Below are positions 24,486-36,589 of a stretch of 64,000 bases of DNA, in pieces. Position 1 is the first letter of the stretch. The number at the start of each line of letters is the position of its first letter. The DNA comes from Ochotona curzoniae. Lineage: Eukaryota; Chordata; Mammalia; Lagomorpha; Ochotonidae. A model generated the notes under the pieces. The model saw only the letters and a program-made list of their open reading frames with translations. It was not told the DNA's origin and ran no database searches. The DNA lies in NCBI RefSeq assembly GCF_017591425.1, contig NW_024466459.1, forward strand, positions 744,001 through 808,000, in the 5' to 3' direction. Made by a program: the position numbers and the translations under genes.

Positions 24486-24889
24486 TCAGATCCCCCAAGT
24501 AGCAGGAAAACTTATCACTGAATGTGTTCACTTCAAGTTCTGCTTAGCGCTATTTACATTCCAGAGTCTTTAGATTGCTACTTGTTCATTCTTTCCAGAG
24601 CACCCAGATGCATTCAGGGACCTTCCATTTTCTTATAATATTTCTTTATTTGCCTGACTGCAGGGGTGACACTTAAAATATTATGCCACGTCTATCAGTA
24701 TATATTTATACATACAATATTTATAGTAAATGCAATAAGTATTTATTTATATGTCAGTAAATATATATGCCACGTATATCAACCAACCAGAACGGACAAA
24801 CCATCCATTCAGAGTAAACATTAACTGTAAACCAGTGGTATCCCTACATGTGTGTAGATGCTGACTAATAATGTACCCTGCTTTAAGGT

Positions 24890-25720
24890 ATAAGGAAGTG
24901 ATCTTGTTTTATACTTCTGCATGCGGATATTCAATTTTTCCCAACATCACTTGTTGAAGAAATTGACCTTTGCTCAAAGAGTTATTTTAGCTCATTCATC
25001 AACATTTACTTGGCTGTAAATGTGTGGTTAATTTCTGGGGTCTCTAATCTCTTCCATTGATCTGTGTGTATTTTTATGCAGGTTGTTTTGATTACAGCAG
25101 TCTAGTGGTATGTCTTGAAATCTGATATTGTGATTCTTCCACCTTTATTTTTATTGTTTAGAGTTGCTTTAGTGACTTGGGACTTTTGTGATTTTATATG
25201 AATTTTAAGGTCATTTTCTCCAGATCTGAGGACAAAAATGTCTTTTTATTTTGATTATTATTGTATTGAATCTGTAAGATGCTTTTGGTAGCATGGTCAT
25301 TTTGATGATATTACTTCTGCCAGTTAAGAATATGCTTTAAAAATATGGTATTTTCCTTTTGTGTGGTTGTGTGTTCACCTAAATGCTTTGTAATTTTCGT
25401 TGTGGGCATCTTTCACCACCTTAGTTAAATTTATCCCAAGGTATTTAAATTTGTCATAGCTGTTGTGAATGAAACTGTTAAAACAGTTTTCTTTCTCAGG
25501 TATGGCACTATTTGTCTTTTATAAATGCTATTGATTTTTGTGTGTTGATTTTATACTCTACAATTTTGCAAAAAACTCTCATGGGTTCCAGTAATCTCTT
25601 AGTGGAGTTTTTTTGTTCCTCTGTTTATAGGATCATATTATCTGCAAACAAGGATAATTTGACTTCCTTCTTTCTCATTTGCATCCTTTTGATTTAACAT
25701 TATGACTTATTCTGTTCCCC
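24890..25720 (-). mobile_element. L1 LINE fragment, antisense
   Basis: Collinear antisense ORF2 text is present: CCCAACATCACTTGTTGAAG, CTTCCATTGATCTGTGTG, TTTATCCCAAGGTATTTAA, TCTGCAAACAAGGATAATTTG. It is decayed with no intact frame, and its internal end lies near 25720. Confidence 0.85.
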
Positions 25721-25947
25721 TTCTTATTGTTGCCTATTTGATAGCTGCAATGTTCTTATTAACACAAATTGAATCATATATTTCCCCAAAGTTGAGGAGA
25801 ATTCTCCAATGGTTTCTTATCATATTCAGAATAAATTTCAAAGTCTTTATTATTATTCCTTACATGATACTACATAGCCCTCATTTAATTCCAGAACAGT
25901 GCTATGAGCTCAGCATCCTTATCTGTAGAAAAATACAACTTTCTATT

Positions 25948-26276
25948 TTTTTTTAACTATTTTTTTTAAAGATTCATTTTTACTGCAAAGTCAGATATAC
26001 AGAGAGGAAGATCTTCCGTCCGATGATTCACTCCCCAGGTGACTGCAGTGGCTGATGCTGCACCGATCTGAAGCCAGGAGCCAGGGACTTCCTCCAAGTC
26101 TCCCACATGGGTGCAGGGTCTCAAGGCTTTAGGCCATCCTAGACTGCTTTCCCAGGTCACAAGCAGGGAGCTGGATGGGAAGTGGAGCTGCCAGTGGAGC
26201 TGGATTAGAACCGTGTGATGGGATCCCGGTGCTTTCAAGGCGAGGCCTTTAGCCTCTAGGCCACCGTGCCGGGACC
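25948..26276 (-). mobile_element. CSINE, antisense, with 13-bp duplications
   Basis: GATCTTCCGTCCGATGATTC, CCACATGGGTGCAGGGTC and a head ending GTGCCGGGACC are close to consensus. ACAACTTTCTATT at 25935-25947 recurs at 26277-26289, marking the insertion edges. Confidence 0.93.
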
Positions 26277-26326
26277 ACAACTTTCTATTAATCTACATAA
26301 AAATGTTAATTGTGTTACTAGCATGT

Positions 26327-26559
26327 GGTTTTTTCTATTATTATTGTAAAGTCAGATATACAGATATGTAGAGAGGAGAGACAGAGAAGATCTTCCGTCC
26401 AATGATTCACTCCCCAAGCAGCTACAATGGCCCGAGTTATGCTGAAGCCAGGAGCCAGGAGCCTCCTCTGGGTCTCCAACAGGGATTAGAATTGGTGCCC
26501 ATATGGGATCCTAATGCATGCAAAGTGAGGACTTTAGCCACTAGGCTACTGCACCACCC
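26327..26559 (-). mobile_element. CSINE, antisense, with internal deletion
   Basis: The tail and 3' half (GATCTTCCGTCCAATGATTC) join directly to the head (GCCCATATGGGATCC) with about 100 bp of the middle missing. CTAGCATGT at 26318-26326 recurs at 26560-26568, so the deletion lies within one insertion. Confidence 0.9.
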
Positions 26560-26629
26560 CTAGCATGTACTTAGAAGCTTTCTATTTGTTCTTATGGCGG
26601 TAATGTTTTAACTGTCTATATTTAGGGGA

Positions 26630-26928
26630 AAAGAATTGACATAGTGGCTAAGATTCTATTTAAGACAACTACATTTCACAACACAATACCTGGGTCCCAA
26701 TTTCAGATTTTTGCTAATGCACACTGTAGGAGGCAGCAGGTAATCACTCCAGGATTTAGGAATCTGCTACCCATGGGGACACCTGGGCAGAGTGCTAGGC
26801 GCCTGGCTTCATCTTGGCCCAACCTTAGCTGTTCAGTCATTTCACGAGTGGACCAGGAGGTGGAAGATATCTCTCTTTATCCTTCAAATACATAGAAATA
26901 AAATTGATTTTAAAAAAAAAAAAAAAAA
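26630..26928 (+). mobile_element. CSINE, sense, old
   Basis: GACATAGTGGCTAAGATTC, GGAGGCAGCAGGTAATCAC, CGCCTGGCTTCATCTTGGCC and a GAAATAAAATTG-A(n) tail follow consensus order. Confidence 0.8.
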
Positions 26929-26984
26929 CCATGATCCAAACTTACATAATCCTCTCAGTGTGTTTATTTCTTCTGAGATTAGTT

Positions 26985-27295
26985 TCTTTTAGCTTTTAAA
27001 AAATTTTTGATGTTTGCATGGCTGACAAGGGTGCACACTTATGAGGATCTCTGCTTAGAATGGGGAGGGTCGGGCAGTGGGGGATGTGAGTGGGACAGTT
27101 GCTTCCTTTTCTTCCCTTTTCTCCTGTACCTGAGGGTGAAGGAAGGGGTGTCACTCCCATCTGCCAAACTGTATCAGTAACCCAGACTTGGGGGGTGTCC
27201 ACTTGATGTCATCTTAGAAACCCTGCTGGAGAGAATGTTCGAAAGTATTCCTTGAGTTGTTTTGATAGTCCTGAGACGCTGCTGAGATTAGCTTC
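26985..27295 (-). mobile_element. L1 3' region, antisense
   Basis: The T-rich start is followed by GGGTGCACACTTATGAGGATC, a purine/pyrimidine-biased block, CCAAACTGTATCAGTAACCC and TTGTTTTGATAGTCCTGAG. These blocks are shared in the same order with the copies at 40.57 and 61.06 kb. It is strongly 5'-truncated. Confidence 0.6.
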
Positions 27296-28360
27296 TCACT
27301 GGATTATTATTTGATTGTAATGCCATTTTCATACATTTAAACTTGAAATCACTCATGCAATTAACAAAGTTCTTTATCTTGCAATGTGAGAGAGATATCA
27401 GGATATGCTTATGTAATTTAGTATTGTGATTTTAATGTGTCTTATAATCTTATTCATTAAAATGACTTTTTGCAGAGCAATGGAGAGATTTAAAAAGAAT
27501 GTGTTAAGACTCCTTCCTCTCTCCTCTGCTAGGAAGATATTTATTAATGAAGATATTTATTTTTAGAGTAATGAGTATATTTTTATAATATATCTTATAT
27601 TACATTTAGTATTCATGTTTTTCTCTGGGCTTATACTGGTATATGCATGAAAATCCATGGATACAAACATTAGATGAAAGATTTTTAACAATTTAATGCA
27701 GTTTAAGTTCCCCTTTTCTGTTTCAGTTAACAGTACAACTTGACTGTATTGTTCCAGTAATAAACTTAAAACTCTAATTTTTTGAAATCTGCATAATGGT
27801 CTGTAGAGTAAGTAAGCTGTAGTTTATTACATCATTTCCTCATCTGTGAGTGTTTCAGATTTCCAAAATGATGCATAATAATTTATTGAGAAACAACTTA
27901 AGTTCTTGGAGTAGGCAGCCTCAAGTATATTTTGCGTCAGAACATATTAAACATTCTTAGTATTATGGTAATTGGCCTAATTAACACTAGAAGCATTGTA
28001 GAAGTCACCTCTTGATTATTCGTATTTAGAAAAGGAATAAAAGTGTGACAGGTTAAAAAAGATTGAAATGTTTTTTGAAAGATTTTGATTTAAACATTAT
28101 CTACATTTTCTAATAAAAATCATAAAAGCATCTGAAAACCTTTATAAATCTTAACAAAGCATCATAAAATAGGATAAAGGATGAGGAAGGAATCTCTTAG
28201 TGAAGCCTAGGGCAAATAATTTTTGTGGCTTTTTTATATGGATTTAATATTTTATTTCTAATGAAATATTGAAGAACTGATTCCCACAAGAGGGCAGACT
28301 AAGACCACCCAGAACACTTCACATTTAAATGTGCTTATCATGGACATGTAGCACCAAAAG
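27296..28360. other. AT-rich noncoding stretch
   Basis: I see nothing that supports an exon, RNA gene or assignable repeat. Confidence 0.5.
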
Positions 28361-28361
28361 T

Positions 28362-28720
28362 TTTATTTATTTATATATTTACTTATTTATTTACTTACTG
28401 ATTTATTTATACTTATTTTTATCTGTTTGAAATCCAGAGTAACAAAAATAGAAAGAAAGAGACAGAGAGATCTTCCATCCAGTGGTTCACTTTCCAAATG
28501 CCTGCAAAAGGCTGAGCTGGCCCAGGCCAGACAGGAGTTTTTCTAGAGCTCCTTTGTGAGTGGCACAGACCCAAGTGCTTGTACCTCCTTCTGCTTTCAG
28601 AGTCTTCATTAACAGGAAGCTGGATTGAGAGCAGAGGCAGGAGTCAACCCCCAGCAGGCTGATTTGGGATGCAGATGACCCAAGCAGCTGCTAACCCCAT
28701 GGCGCCATAGAACCTGCCCA
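28362..28720 (-). mobile_element. CSINE, antisense, with expanded (TTTA)n tail
   Basis: A TTTATTTA-rich tail precedes GACAGAGAGATCTTCCATCC, GGCTGAGCTGGCCCAGGCC and a head ending GCGCCATAGAACCTGCCC. Confidence 0.8.
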
Positions 28721-30257
28721 GAAAGGAAGGGGAAATCACTAGAAACCAGAAAGGAGCAGAGAGGTCACTGGGCATCATTCGAATGATGCCATCAGCTGGA
28801 GGTTATTTCTGTACCTGTTCCCCGGTAACTCTATATACAGTGCCAGTCCTTGTTACTGAGGTTGTGCATAAACTCCATCGCTTTTGTTGATAACATGGGG
28901 TGAATGTTGTGATTGGAACACAGAAAGTGGCTCAGGCTCCACAACAGAGCATCTTCCCTACTAGGTTAAGCAGCCCCTTCTCTGTGAATGTGGCTCCTTG
29001 GCAGGTGTTTAAGTGGTGCCTAATTTGTCTGATGCCTGTGCCTTTTCAAAGAGGTGCATCTATATTTCTCTTCCCAAGATTTCTTTATCATCAATTTTGA
29101 AGTTGTTCCTTTTGATATCTGAATATCTAATCAGGTATTTTAACATTGTTCATGAATCAGTACAGAGCTGTAACTTTCTAATCTCTCCTTAAGAAAGAAA
29201 ACAAACAACTTTATACCCTGTTCAGATTTCTGTGGTTGAGAGATATTCTTTATACCACTGTCCTTTAAAATCACCCCAGATGAGACTAGTCCAGTCCTCA
29301 TTTACATGTCATGAAAACCACTATAAATAAAGCCTGATGTTTTTTCCTTTAGTCAATCATACTGTCATAGAGAACTCTCCTTGAGATCATACCTTTAGAT
29401 TGAGGCTAAGTATACTCAGAGTAGGGACGGTAAGCATCTGAATCATCTGCTCATGTCAATTATTTGTGGTTGAGAATCTGCTCAAACATGATCTCGTGTA
29501 CTTCTGTGTGATGATCTTATCGACAGGTCAGTTGCTGCAAATCAGATGTCAGGGGCGTATTGATTTGCTTCAGCAACAAAACCACATCTAAACCAATAGC
29601 ATAAATAGGAGTTACAACCTTATTGTTACAGAAATTCAGTCACTCTCTCAGATTTGTCTGTCAATTTTTATAGGCCACATAGGCAAGTTAAATGCGGATC
29701 TGTGCTAGGAGTCATCACCCTTGTGTATTTCCAGGCTTTAATGATTGGGTCATACTTTTTTACCTCACCCAGATTTTTTTTTTAACCTTACTAGATTTCA
29801 CCTAGTCTCACAGCCCTACAGCGACCACATTTCTTCTCTTTGGATTAGAAAAGGAGGATTCCCTGCCCTTACTCAGTGGACATCTCTGAGTTACATAAGG
29901 TTTCAACCAAATGATGTCCAAGGGTAAAGTGGGGAACACATCATCACTTCCGTTGAATTCATGCTCTTCAGTTGGCCTACTACTGTTTATTTAGTAAACT
30001 CATCCATTTCCTTTAAATTACCAAATTTATAGGTACAGAGTTGTTCATAATATTTTTATTACCCACTTAATGTCCATGAGATCTGTAATGATGTCCCTTC
30101 TTTTGTTTCTGATATACAATCTGATATTCATTCATTCTTGTTCATTTTTTCTCTCACCCTCTCTCTGCTTTTCCAAGAAAAACTATTAAAATAGTAACTA
30201 AAGCCTTTTGTAAACATTTGTAGAAATGGAGTTGTAAACTCAAACTATAAAAATCCA
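28721..30257. other. noncoding stretch, nothing recognised
   Basis: It contains short open frames but no splice-flanked coding segment and no clear repeat. Confidence 0.5.
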
Positions 30258-30515
30258 TTTGGATGGGCATTGTGGCCTGGTAGGTCAGGCCCTGCTTAGA
30301 ACACTCACATGGAGCCTTGCTTCTGATCATATTTGTAGGGTGTCAAGGACCCCTGCTACCCACGTGGAAGACCTAGATGCAGCCTGGTTTAGGCCTGACC
30401 CAGTCCCAGCTCTTGCAGGAATTTCACAATTGAACCAGCAGATGGAAGGTTGATCTCTAGCTCTCACTTTCTACTGCTCTTCCTTTCAAATAGATGAAGA
30501 TAAATAAGCAAGCAT
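30258..30515 (+). mobile_element. CSINE, sense, shortened
   Basis: GGGCATTGTGGCCTGGTAGG, CCCCTGCTACCCACGTGG, TTGAACCAGCAGATGGAAGG and a CTTTCAAATAGATG end are recognisable. Confidence 0.7.
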
Positions 30516-30965
30516 TTAAAAGCATAAATTTAATCCTTTACACACACGTGCATAATATGTTTAAGACTTGTTGTCTGATTACAGACATCCTTCAGGAAGA
30601 AGTCCTGTAGGCAAGTGGAGACTACTCTATACCGCCTCAGGTATCTTAGGAATGTGTTACGCTAACAAAATATTGCCAGTTCCTTCCTGGAATCCCTTGT
30701 TTCAAGTCATATACACCTAAATATATAAGTGTATATGTATATATGTGCACACGTGTAAATGTATATACAAATGCCACAAACATAAGTATGCACATCTAAT
30801 TATTAGTGCTATTATGAGTTTCAACAAACTGTTATACATTAAATTAGTTAATAATAAGAAGAAAACTTGTACCTGCACATATTAATTCCTAGAAGTGCTT
30901 TATTTCTTTATGTATTAGGTTTTATGCCTATAGTATTTTCTCTTCTCTGAATACTAAATGCTTTT

Positions 30966-31033
30966 AGTATTTCTTAGTAAGTCATACCTAACGGCAGTAA
31001 GTATTTCTTAGTACGTCATACCTAATGGAAATA
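30966..31033. repeat. 34-bp tandem duplication, two copies
   Basis: AGTATTTCTTAGTAAGTCAT at 30966 recurs as AGTATTTCTTAGTACGTCAT at 31000, and both continue ACCTAAYGG. The copies differ at only a few positions. Confidence 0.85.
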
Positions 31034-31083
31034 AACTTCCTCAAGTTTTGTTTCCTTTGGGAAGGTGTTTATTTCTCCTTCAT

Positions 31084-31400
31084 TTTTTTTTTGAGATTTA
31101 TTTATTTTAATTAAAAGGTCAGATTTACAGAAAGAAATATCTTCCACTCACTGTTTCATTACCCCAAGTGGCCGCAACAGCCGGAACTAAGCCAATCCAA
31201 AGTCAGGAGCTAGGAGCTTCTTCCTTGTCTCCCACATAGGTGCAGGGTCCCAAGGCTTTGGACCATGCTCCATTGCTTTCCCAGGCCACAAGCAGGGGGT
31301 TGGATGGAAAGTGGAGCAGCTGGAACACAAACCTGCACCCGTATGGGATCCCGGTGCATGCAAAGTGAGGATTTAGCCACTAGGCTTACTGCCTAGTTTT
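31084..31400 (-). mobile_element. CSINE, antisense
   Basis: GAGATTTATTTATTTTAATT, GTTTCATTACCCCAAGTGG, CACATAGGTGCAGGGTCCC and CACCCGTATGGGATCCCGG are in order. The head runs into a poly(C)/poly(T) tract at 31405-31423. Confidence 0.88.
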
Positions 31401-31423
31401 GTCCCCCCCCCCCCTTTTTTTTT

Positions 31424-32219
31424 GTTGCTGCAATGAGCTCAAGCACAATTAATAGGACAGATAAGATGGAAGAAAATGTTGTTAAGCAGTAAAGTAGACC
31501 AGGACAGCCAAACTGGCCTAATTGCAGTGTTATTCCTTAAGGAGTATTATTAGGTTCTAAAATTATCAACTAATTTTTAACATTGGAACGTTTTAAGTGA
31601 AAAGAGGTGCTTCACTGAATCAGATGGATTATTCTAGATATATTTCTTTTCAAAAGCCTAATACTGGTTTTTCTGAGAAAAAGGATTCCTCAGTGAGAGA
31701 ATTACACTGTTGGTCTGCCTTTTTATAAACCTGTGAAACACCACAGTTCTGCACAAATCAATCTCGTCTTACCAAGGATTAGAAATCTATTATGAGAGGA
31801 CAGCCATAAAGGACAGGTCTAAGAAGCAGAATTCCTTTCTGATTAGAGTTCTGGAGAAAGAGAAAAAACTGACTGGAGGGGAATTAGTTGACAGTGATGA
31901 ACAGTTAGTCAACAGTAAATGAAAGGCCCCAGAAACTGGTAAGGAAAAAACAAAAAAACACATTATGACATAACCTAGTAAAACTTCTGAAATCCAAGGA
32001 TAAGAAATAAATCACAGTATTTCTCCAACAAAGGTAATAGTGGACTGGATTTAAGTACTAAGAAGTAGGAGATGTGGAGAGAATGTGGCCTATCTTAATG
32101 CATTTTTGATTGATAATCTGCAGAACTGTTAATGTGTTTGTTGTAGAGGAATGAGACGGGATGAAATCTATGACAGTTTATAGCACTTTGGGTTCAGTAA
32201 ACATAAGTTGATGATTAAT
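31424..32219. other. noncoding stretch, nothing recognised
   Basis: The sequence is AT-rich with no exon, RNA gene or assignable repeat visible. Confidence 0.5.
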
Positions 32220-33290
32220 ATCTGTGAATATCTGCATGATTTTTTACAATGGAAGTAAAATTCACACCATAGAATGTATCACTTAAAAATGTACAACTCA
32301 GTGGCTACTTAGTATAGTTACAGTATTGTTAAATTATGGCTGCTGTCTAACCCATTACTACAGATAGAAACGCCCTATTCACTGCTCATTCCTCCTCCTG
32401 TACGTCCCTGAAAGTCACTGAGCTGCTTTCTTTCTACATTCATCTATTCTGAGCCTTTCCTACAGATGGAATTGCATGGGACGTCACCTTTGGGATCTAT
32501 GTTCTTTTATTTAGTTAATATGTTTTTAATGTTTTTTTGAAAATTTCTTTTATGGCCTAATAGTATTCCATTATGCATGTATACCACAGTTTTCTTTATC
32601 CATTTACCTTTAGTAATGTTTACTTTGTTCCATTTTCAGGCCATTATGAATAATGCTTCTGTGACCAACCATGTTTTGAGTTTGGGCTTCACAATTTGTT
32701 TGCGTTACTTTCAGGCATACCCAAGGGTAAAAGGGCTGGGTCATGTTGTGATTCTGTTCCTGTGTTTTTGGTTTTGGGTTTTGAAGAACTGCCAGACTGT
32801 TTTACACAACACAGCAACTGCACCATCTCACTTGGCACCAGCAGTGTGTGAGGGCTCTGACTTATCCACGTCCTCACCATTTGTCGTTACCGTTGTTGTT
32901 TTGAGATTTCCTTATTTCCATTTCGATGTAAAGGGACATCTCATTATGGCTTGGCTTGTGTTTCTATAGTGCTTGTTGAGCATCTTTCCTTATAGTAATT
33001 TGCCATTTGTGTATCTTTATTAGAAAAATGTCTGAATGTTTTTGTCCATTTTGAAACTGGGTTATTTTTTTTTTGTTACTGAATTTTAGGAGTTTTTATG
33101 TAGATCCTCTCAGATATATGATTTGCCAGCATTTTCTGTTTTTGATAGTTGTCTCTTCACTCTCTTAATATGTTTGCTTGAATGTGCCGGTTTTTTGTTG
33201 GTTTGTTTGTTCCAATGAACTCCGTGGTTGCTCATGCTCTTGGTGCCGTTACTAAGAATCAATTTCCATCTTCTTTTAGCATTCTAAAGT
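32220..33290 (-). mobile_element. old L1 LINE 3' end, antisense
   Basis: The left part has the old-L1 3' UTR text AAAAATGTACAACTCAGTGG. The rest is antisense ORF2: GGCCTAATAGTATTCCATTA, GGGCTGGGTCATGTTGTG and AAGAACTGCCAGACTGTTTT. The 130-codon plus-strand frame in it is antisense L1 and not a gene. It ends shortly before the exon at 33647. Confidence 0.85.
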
Positions 33291-33646
33291 TTTTTTCCCC
33301 TAATGTCTTCCAGTTCCAAATTATCTCCTTATCCATCTAAATCTGCTTTAAACCCATCTTTGAGTATTTGGTTTCATAATTCCAGTTCTCCGTTATTTAA
33401 AACATTCACATAAAATCAATATCATAAAAACATTCATTTATCTTATAAAATTTTGCATCTGAAAAACCTCTATAGGGCACTTATTTAAGCGCTCACACAT
33501 GTGTTGAAATGCTTTAGTTGGCCTTGCGAAGTGAAAATCAGTGCCGGTTTATACTGTTTCTGAATCATCCTAAAGAATATATTTTAATAGGGAAGGAAAA
33601 CTCTTTCCTCACCAGCTCTTTTGTTCCATCTCATTGTGCCTGACAG

Positions 33647-33829
33647 GTGGCATCTCCACAGAAAGCGACTGTGCTTTTGAGCCCGACTATGCCGTCCCAA
33701 CACTTGCAGTGAGTGAAGGTATGCAGCACATTCGGATTCTGGAGGGCGTGTCTCGCTCTCTTCCATCCTCCCCCTTACTCACTCATCAGTCTATCAGTGT
33801 TCGCCTCCAGCCTGTGAAGAAGTTAACTG
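33647..33829 (+). CDS. 183-bp coding exon of the same unidentified gene
   Basis: The acceptor is a pyrimidine-rich tract ending TGCCTGACAG and the donor is CTG/GTAAGG. The exon is 61 codons long and phase 1-1, so its first two bases complete a Gly codon with the final G of the 72-bp exon upstream. The encoded segment starts [14 protein letters not shown], passes an acidic-hydrophobic stretch, and contains [13 protein letters not shown], which has SP and RSLP sites that look like proline-directed or 14-3-3-type phosphorylation motifs. It ends [10 protein letters not shown]. There is no transmembrane segment or catalytic motif, and the local base composition is less AT-rich than the flanks. I read it as part of a cytoplasmic regulatory linker in a larger protein. 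The family is not recognised. Coding status is more certain here than for the 72-bp exon. Confidence 0.85.
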
Positions 33830-34915
33830 GTAAGGACTTTACCTCAACTTAGTATGTGTAACAGGAGACCCAGCAGTGTGACGCTGCAGGTCATAGCAGA
33901 TATATTCATGTGCATAGTTAGGGTTTTCCTCGTTGGCTTTCCTAATTGCCATAGACTCTTGGGAAGTGGTGCTCCTACTGGTTTTAATTTAGATAATTAG
34001 AATAGTACTCAGTTTGACAGATTGGTATATTTATTTTCTAAATGACCCATCTGCCATGGGCATATTTTTTCCTAGGTTTTCAGGAAGTTTCTAGTTTTTC
34101 CAAAATACACTGTTGTTCTGATTTCATTTATTAGCTTGTTCACGTCAGATTAACAGATGGAGCCCCTTTCCCCCTCCACTATTCATGCTCTTGTAATAAT
34201 AAGAACTTGATAGTTCAGCAAAAGTACATCAGTTATATTTGTTTGAAATCAATATGTGTATTTAATCTCTAGTTTTAAAAGCTGATTTAGGTATTTTCTT
34301 AACAATTGAACATTACTACAGCTCTTAGGATATTTGCTTTAATTCATTGACTTGAATGACAGAATATGTGTTGTTCATTCAAATTCAGGTGTTAGATGTG
34401 TAATTCTGTCTTTATTAAATAAACATTTGTACTTTTAAGTTTTTTTAGGAAAAAATGTTTAGTATATAGTTAAAGAATTTGTGAAAATATGTAAGGCACT
34501 GTTTTAAATTTCTTCTCACATTATTAACATATCTCTGATGTCAGTTAAATTGACTGCTGTTGAATTATGAACACAAGAAATTAATCAAAAACAATATCAA
34601 CTTTTTGCTATGTGTCTAAAATTGAGTTACATAGGGAGGTGTGACTATTACTGTATCATTTCAAAAGAAAATAAACAGAGGGATAATGGAATTCTTATAC
34701 TATTCTAAGTAGAAAAAACTATAATTTTCATCAAAATAATTTTAATTCTCTTTCCTGTCATTTCAAAGAGTACAAATTAAATCTTTGCATTGTTTATTAT
34801 ATTTTAGGCATTTTCTAATAACTGAGTCAAAATCTACTGAGTCAGTCAATAAAATATACTAATAACACAATAGTACAAAGTATCCATTATGTTATAATAT
34901 CTACAACTGTGATAT
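33830..34915. other. AT-rich intron downstream of the second exon
   Basis: It starts with the donor GTAAGG and shows no repeat or exon signal that I can support. Confidence 0.6.
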
Positions 34916-35605
34916 AGGCAGACACTTTGCCAAATGTTTAAGACACTTCCATATCAGAGTAACAAGTTTTGAAAGTAGCTTTTTTCATTAAGACTTGCTT
35001 ATTTTTATTAGAAAGGCAGATTTACAAAGAGAGAGACAGAAAGGAAGATCTTCCATCCTCTGGTTCACCCCCAAGTGCCTGTATCAGCTAGAGCTGAGCT
35101 GATCTGAAGTCACGATCCAAAAGCTTCTTCCGAGTTTCCCACACAGGTGCAGGTCCCAAGGCTTTAGACCATCTTCTGCTGCTTTCCTAGTCCATAAGCA
35201 GGGAGAGCTGGGAAGGAAGTGTAGCAACCAGGACACGACCTGGGGCCCTTATGGGATGCTGGCACTTGGGGGCAGAGAATTAGCCAGTTGAACCATGGTG
35301 CCGTCCCCAGAGTACCTGATTTTGACATCAGCTCCTTCTCCTGATCCCAGCTTCCTGGTAATGCAGACCCTGGGAGCAGCAGGTTATGATTCAAGTAACT
35401 GGGCTCCTGCCACCAGTAGAAAAAAACCTGGATTGTGTTTCTCGTTTCCAGTTTGGCCTCAGCTCATCAAGCCATTGCAAGCATTTGGAGAGTGAACTAG
35501 CAGCTCGTGCTTGCTCGCTCGCTCTTTTTCTCTCTCTCTCTTTCTCTCTTTTCCCCCTCCATTACTTGTGTGTTTTTCTGCCTCTCAAACTAATTAATTT
35601 TTAAA
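34916..35605 (+). mobile_element. old CSINE split by an antisense SINE
   Basis: The left part, GGCAGACACTTTGCC to CCATATCAGAGTA, and the right part from CAGAGTACCTG through GGTAATGCAGACCCTGGGAG to a CT-rich end, form one sense SINE interrupted by an antisense copy. CAGAGTA is present at both junctions. Confidence 0.65.
34986..35309 (-). mobile_element. CSINE, antisense, inserted in older SINE
   Basis: GACTTGCTTATTTTTATTAG, GATCTTCCATCCTCTGGTTC and CACACAGGTGCAGGTCCC are followed by a head ending CCATGGTGCCGTCCCC. The insertion edges are approximate. Confidence 0.85.
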
Positions 35606-36589
35606 ATGTAATTTTAGTAACTGAATAAAGTCTTAAGAAATATGAAAAAAAATCCTTCCCTTTTTGCTGTTAAAAAGGTGTTGTTGATTACTAAAAATAC
35701 AAAACACTCAGATCTGATATTTGTCATATGTTACACTTCATTTTATAGCCCACACTGGAAGAAATATCAAGAAATATTTACTTTCTGGGAGGGAAGTGAG
35801 TTAGATTATATGAGGTTGAGAAGATAATCATGGCCTATTCCACGTGCCTATTCCAGTTTTGGGCTTCAACTTAAATAGGCATGATTTGCTACAAGGTTGG
35901 TGCACTTAGATCAAAGTCATATTTTTTGGTGCACACAATATGACAGAGATGAATAAAGCAATTATACAAAGATAATTTTTATTTTTGACATGTATGGACT
36001 ATTGAGTCTTAATTTTTTGGTGTTTGAAATATATCAAATCTCTAGTGGATGACTGTCAAAATCTTAAGTACTTAAAGATTGAGAATGCATTTTGAAATGT
36101 CTGAATGAAAAAAAAATTAATTCTGTTTTCTAAAAGAAAATACCTTGAAAATGTTTCTGTGGCCAATTTTCTGCCACATGAAGCAAATGATAGAATTTTC
36201 TTGTTTAACCTGGTATGAAATTGCTTTCAAATTTAAAATAAAACCTTAGTCTGAGTATTCAGTTATCTTCCTATCCCCAAGTATGCTTTGTTAGGAATAA
36301 ATAAAAGAGATTTTGAGTGGAGAAAGATTTACTGACCATATCCTCCAGAGGATATTTCTTACTTGGCATCATTTTGCAAAATGAATAATTTAAGGAATTA
36401 AGAGCTCCACTTAATGATTTATCCACTTTCATGTATTTCATGTGTGCTTCTATTCCTTGTATTTATATTACCACTCAGGCTAAATAACTAGGCTCAGAAT
36501 AATCTATTCTGTTTCCTTTCTGACTTCCTCATATTTAGTTCTCTGTCTCTGGTACAATTAATGTGGTTTATTCATTATTGCTGAGTACT

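Noticed and set aside
32577..32969. 130-codon plus-strand open frame rich in hydrophobic residues
   Set aside because: It is the antisense of decayed L1 ORF2. The hydrophobic look comes from T-rich codons.
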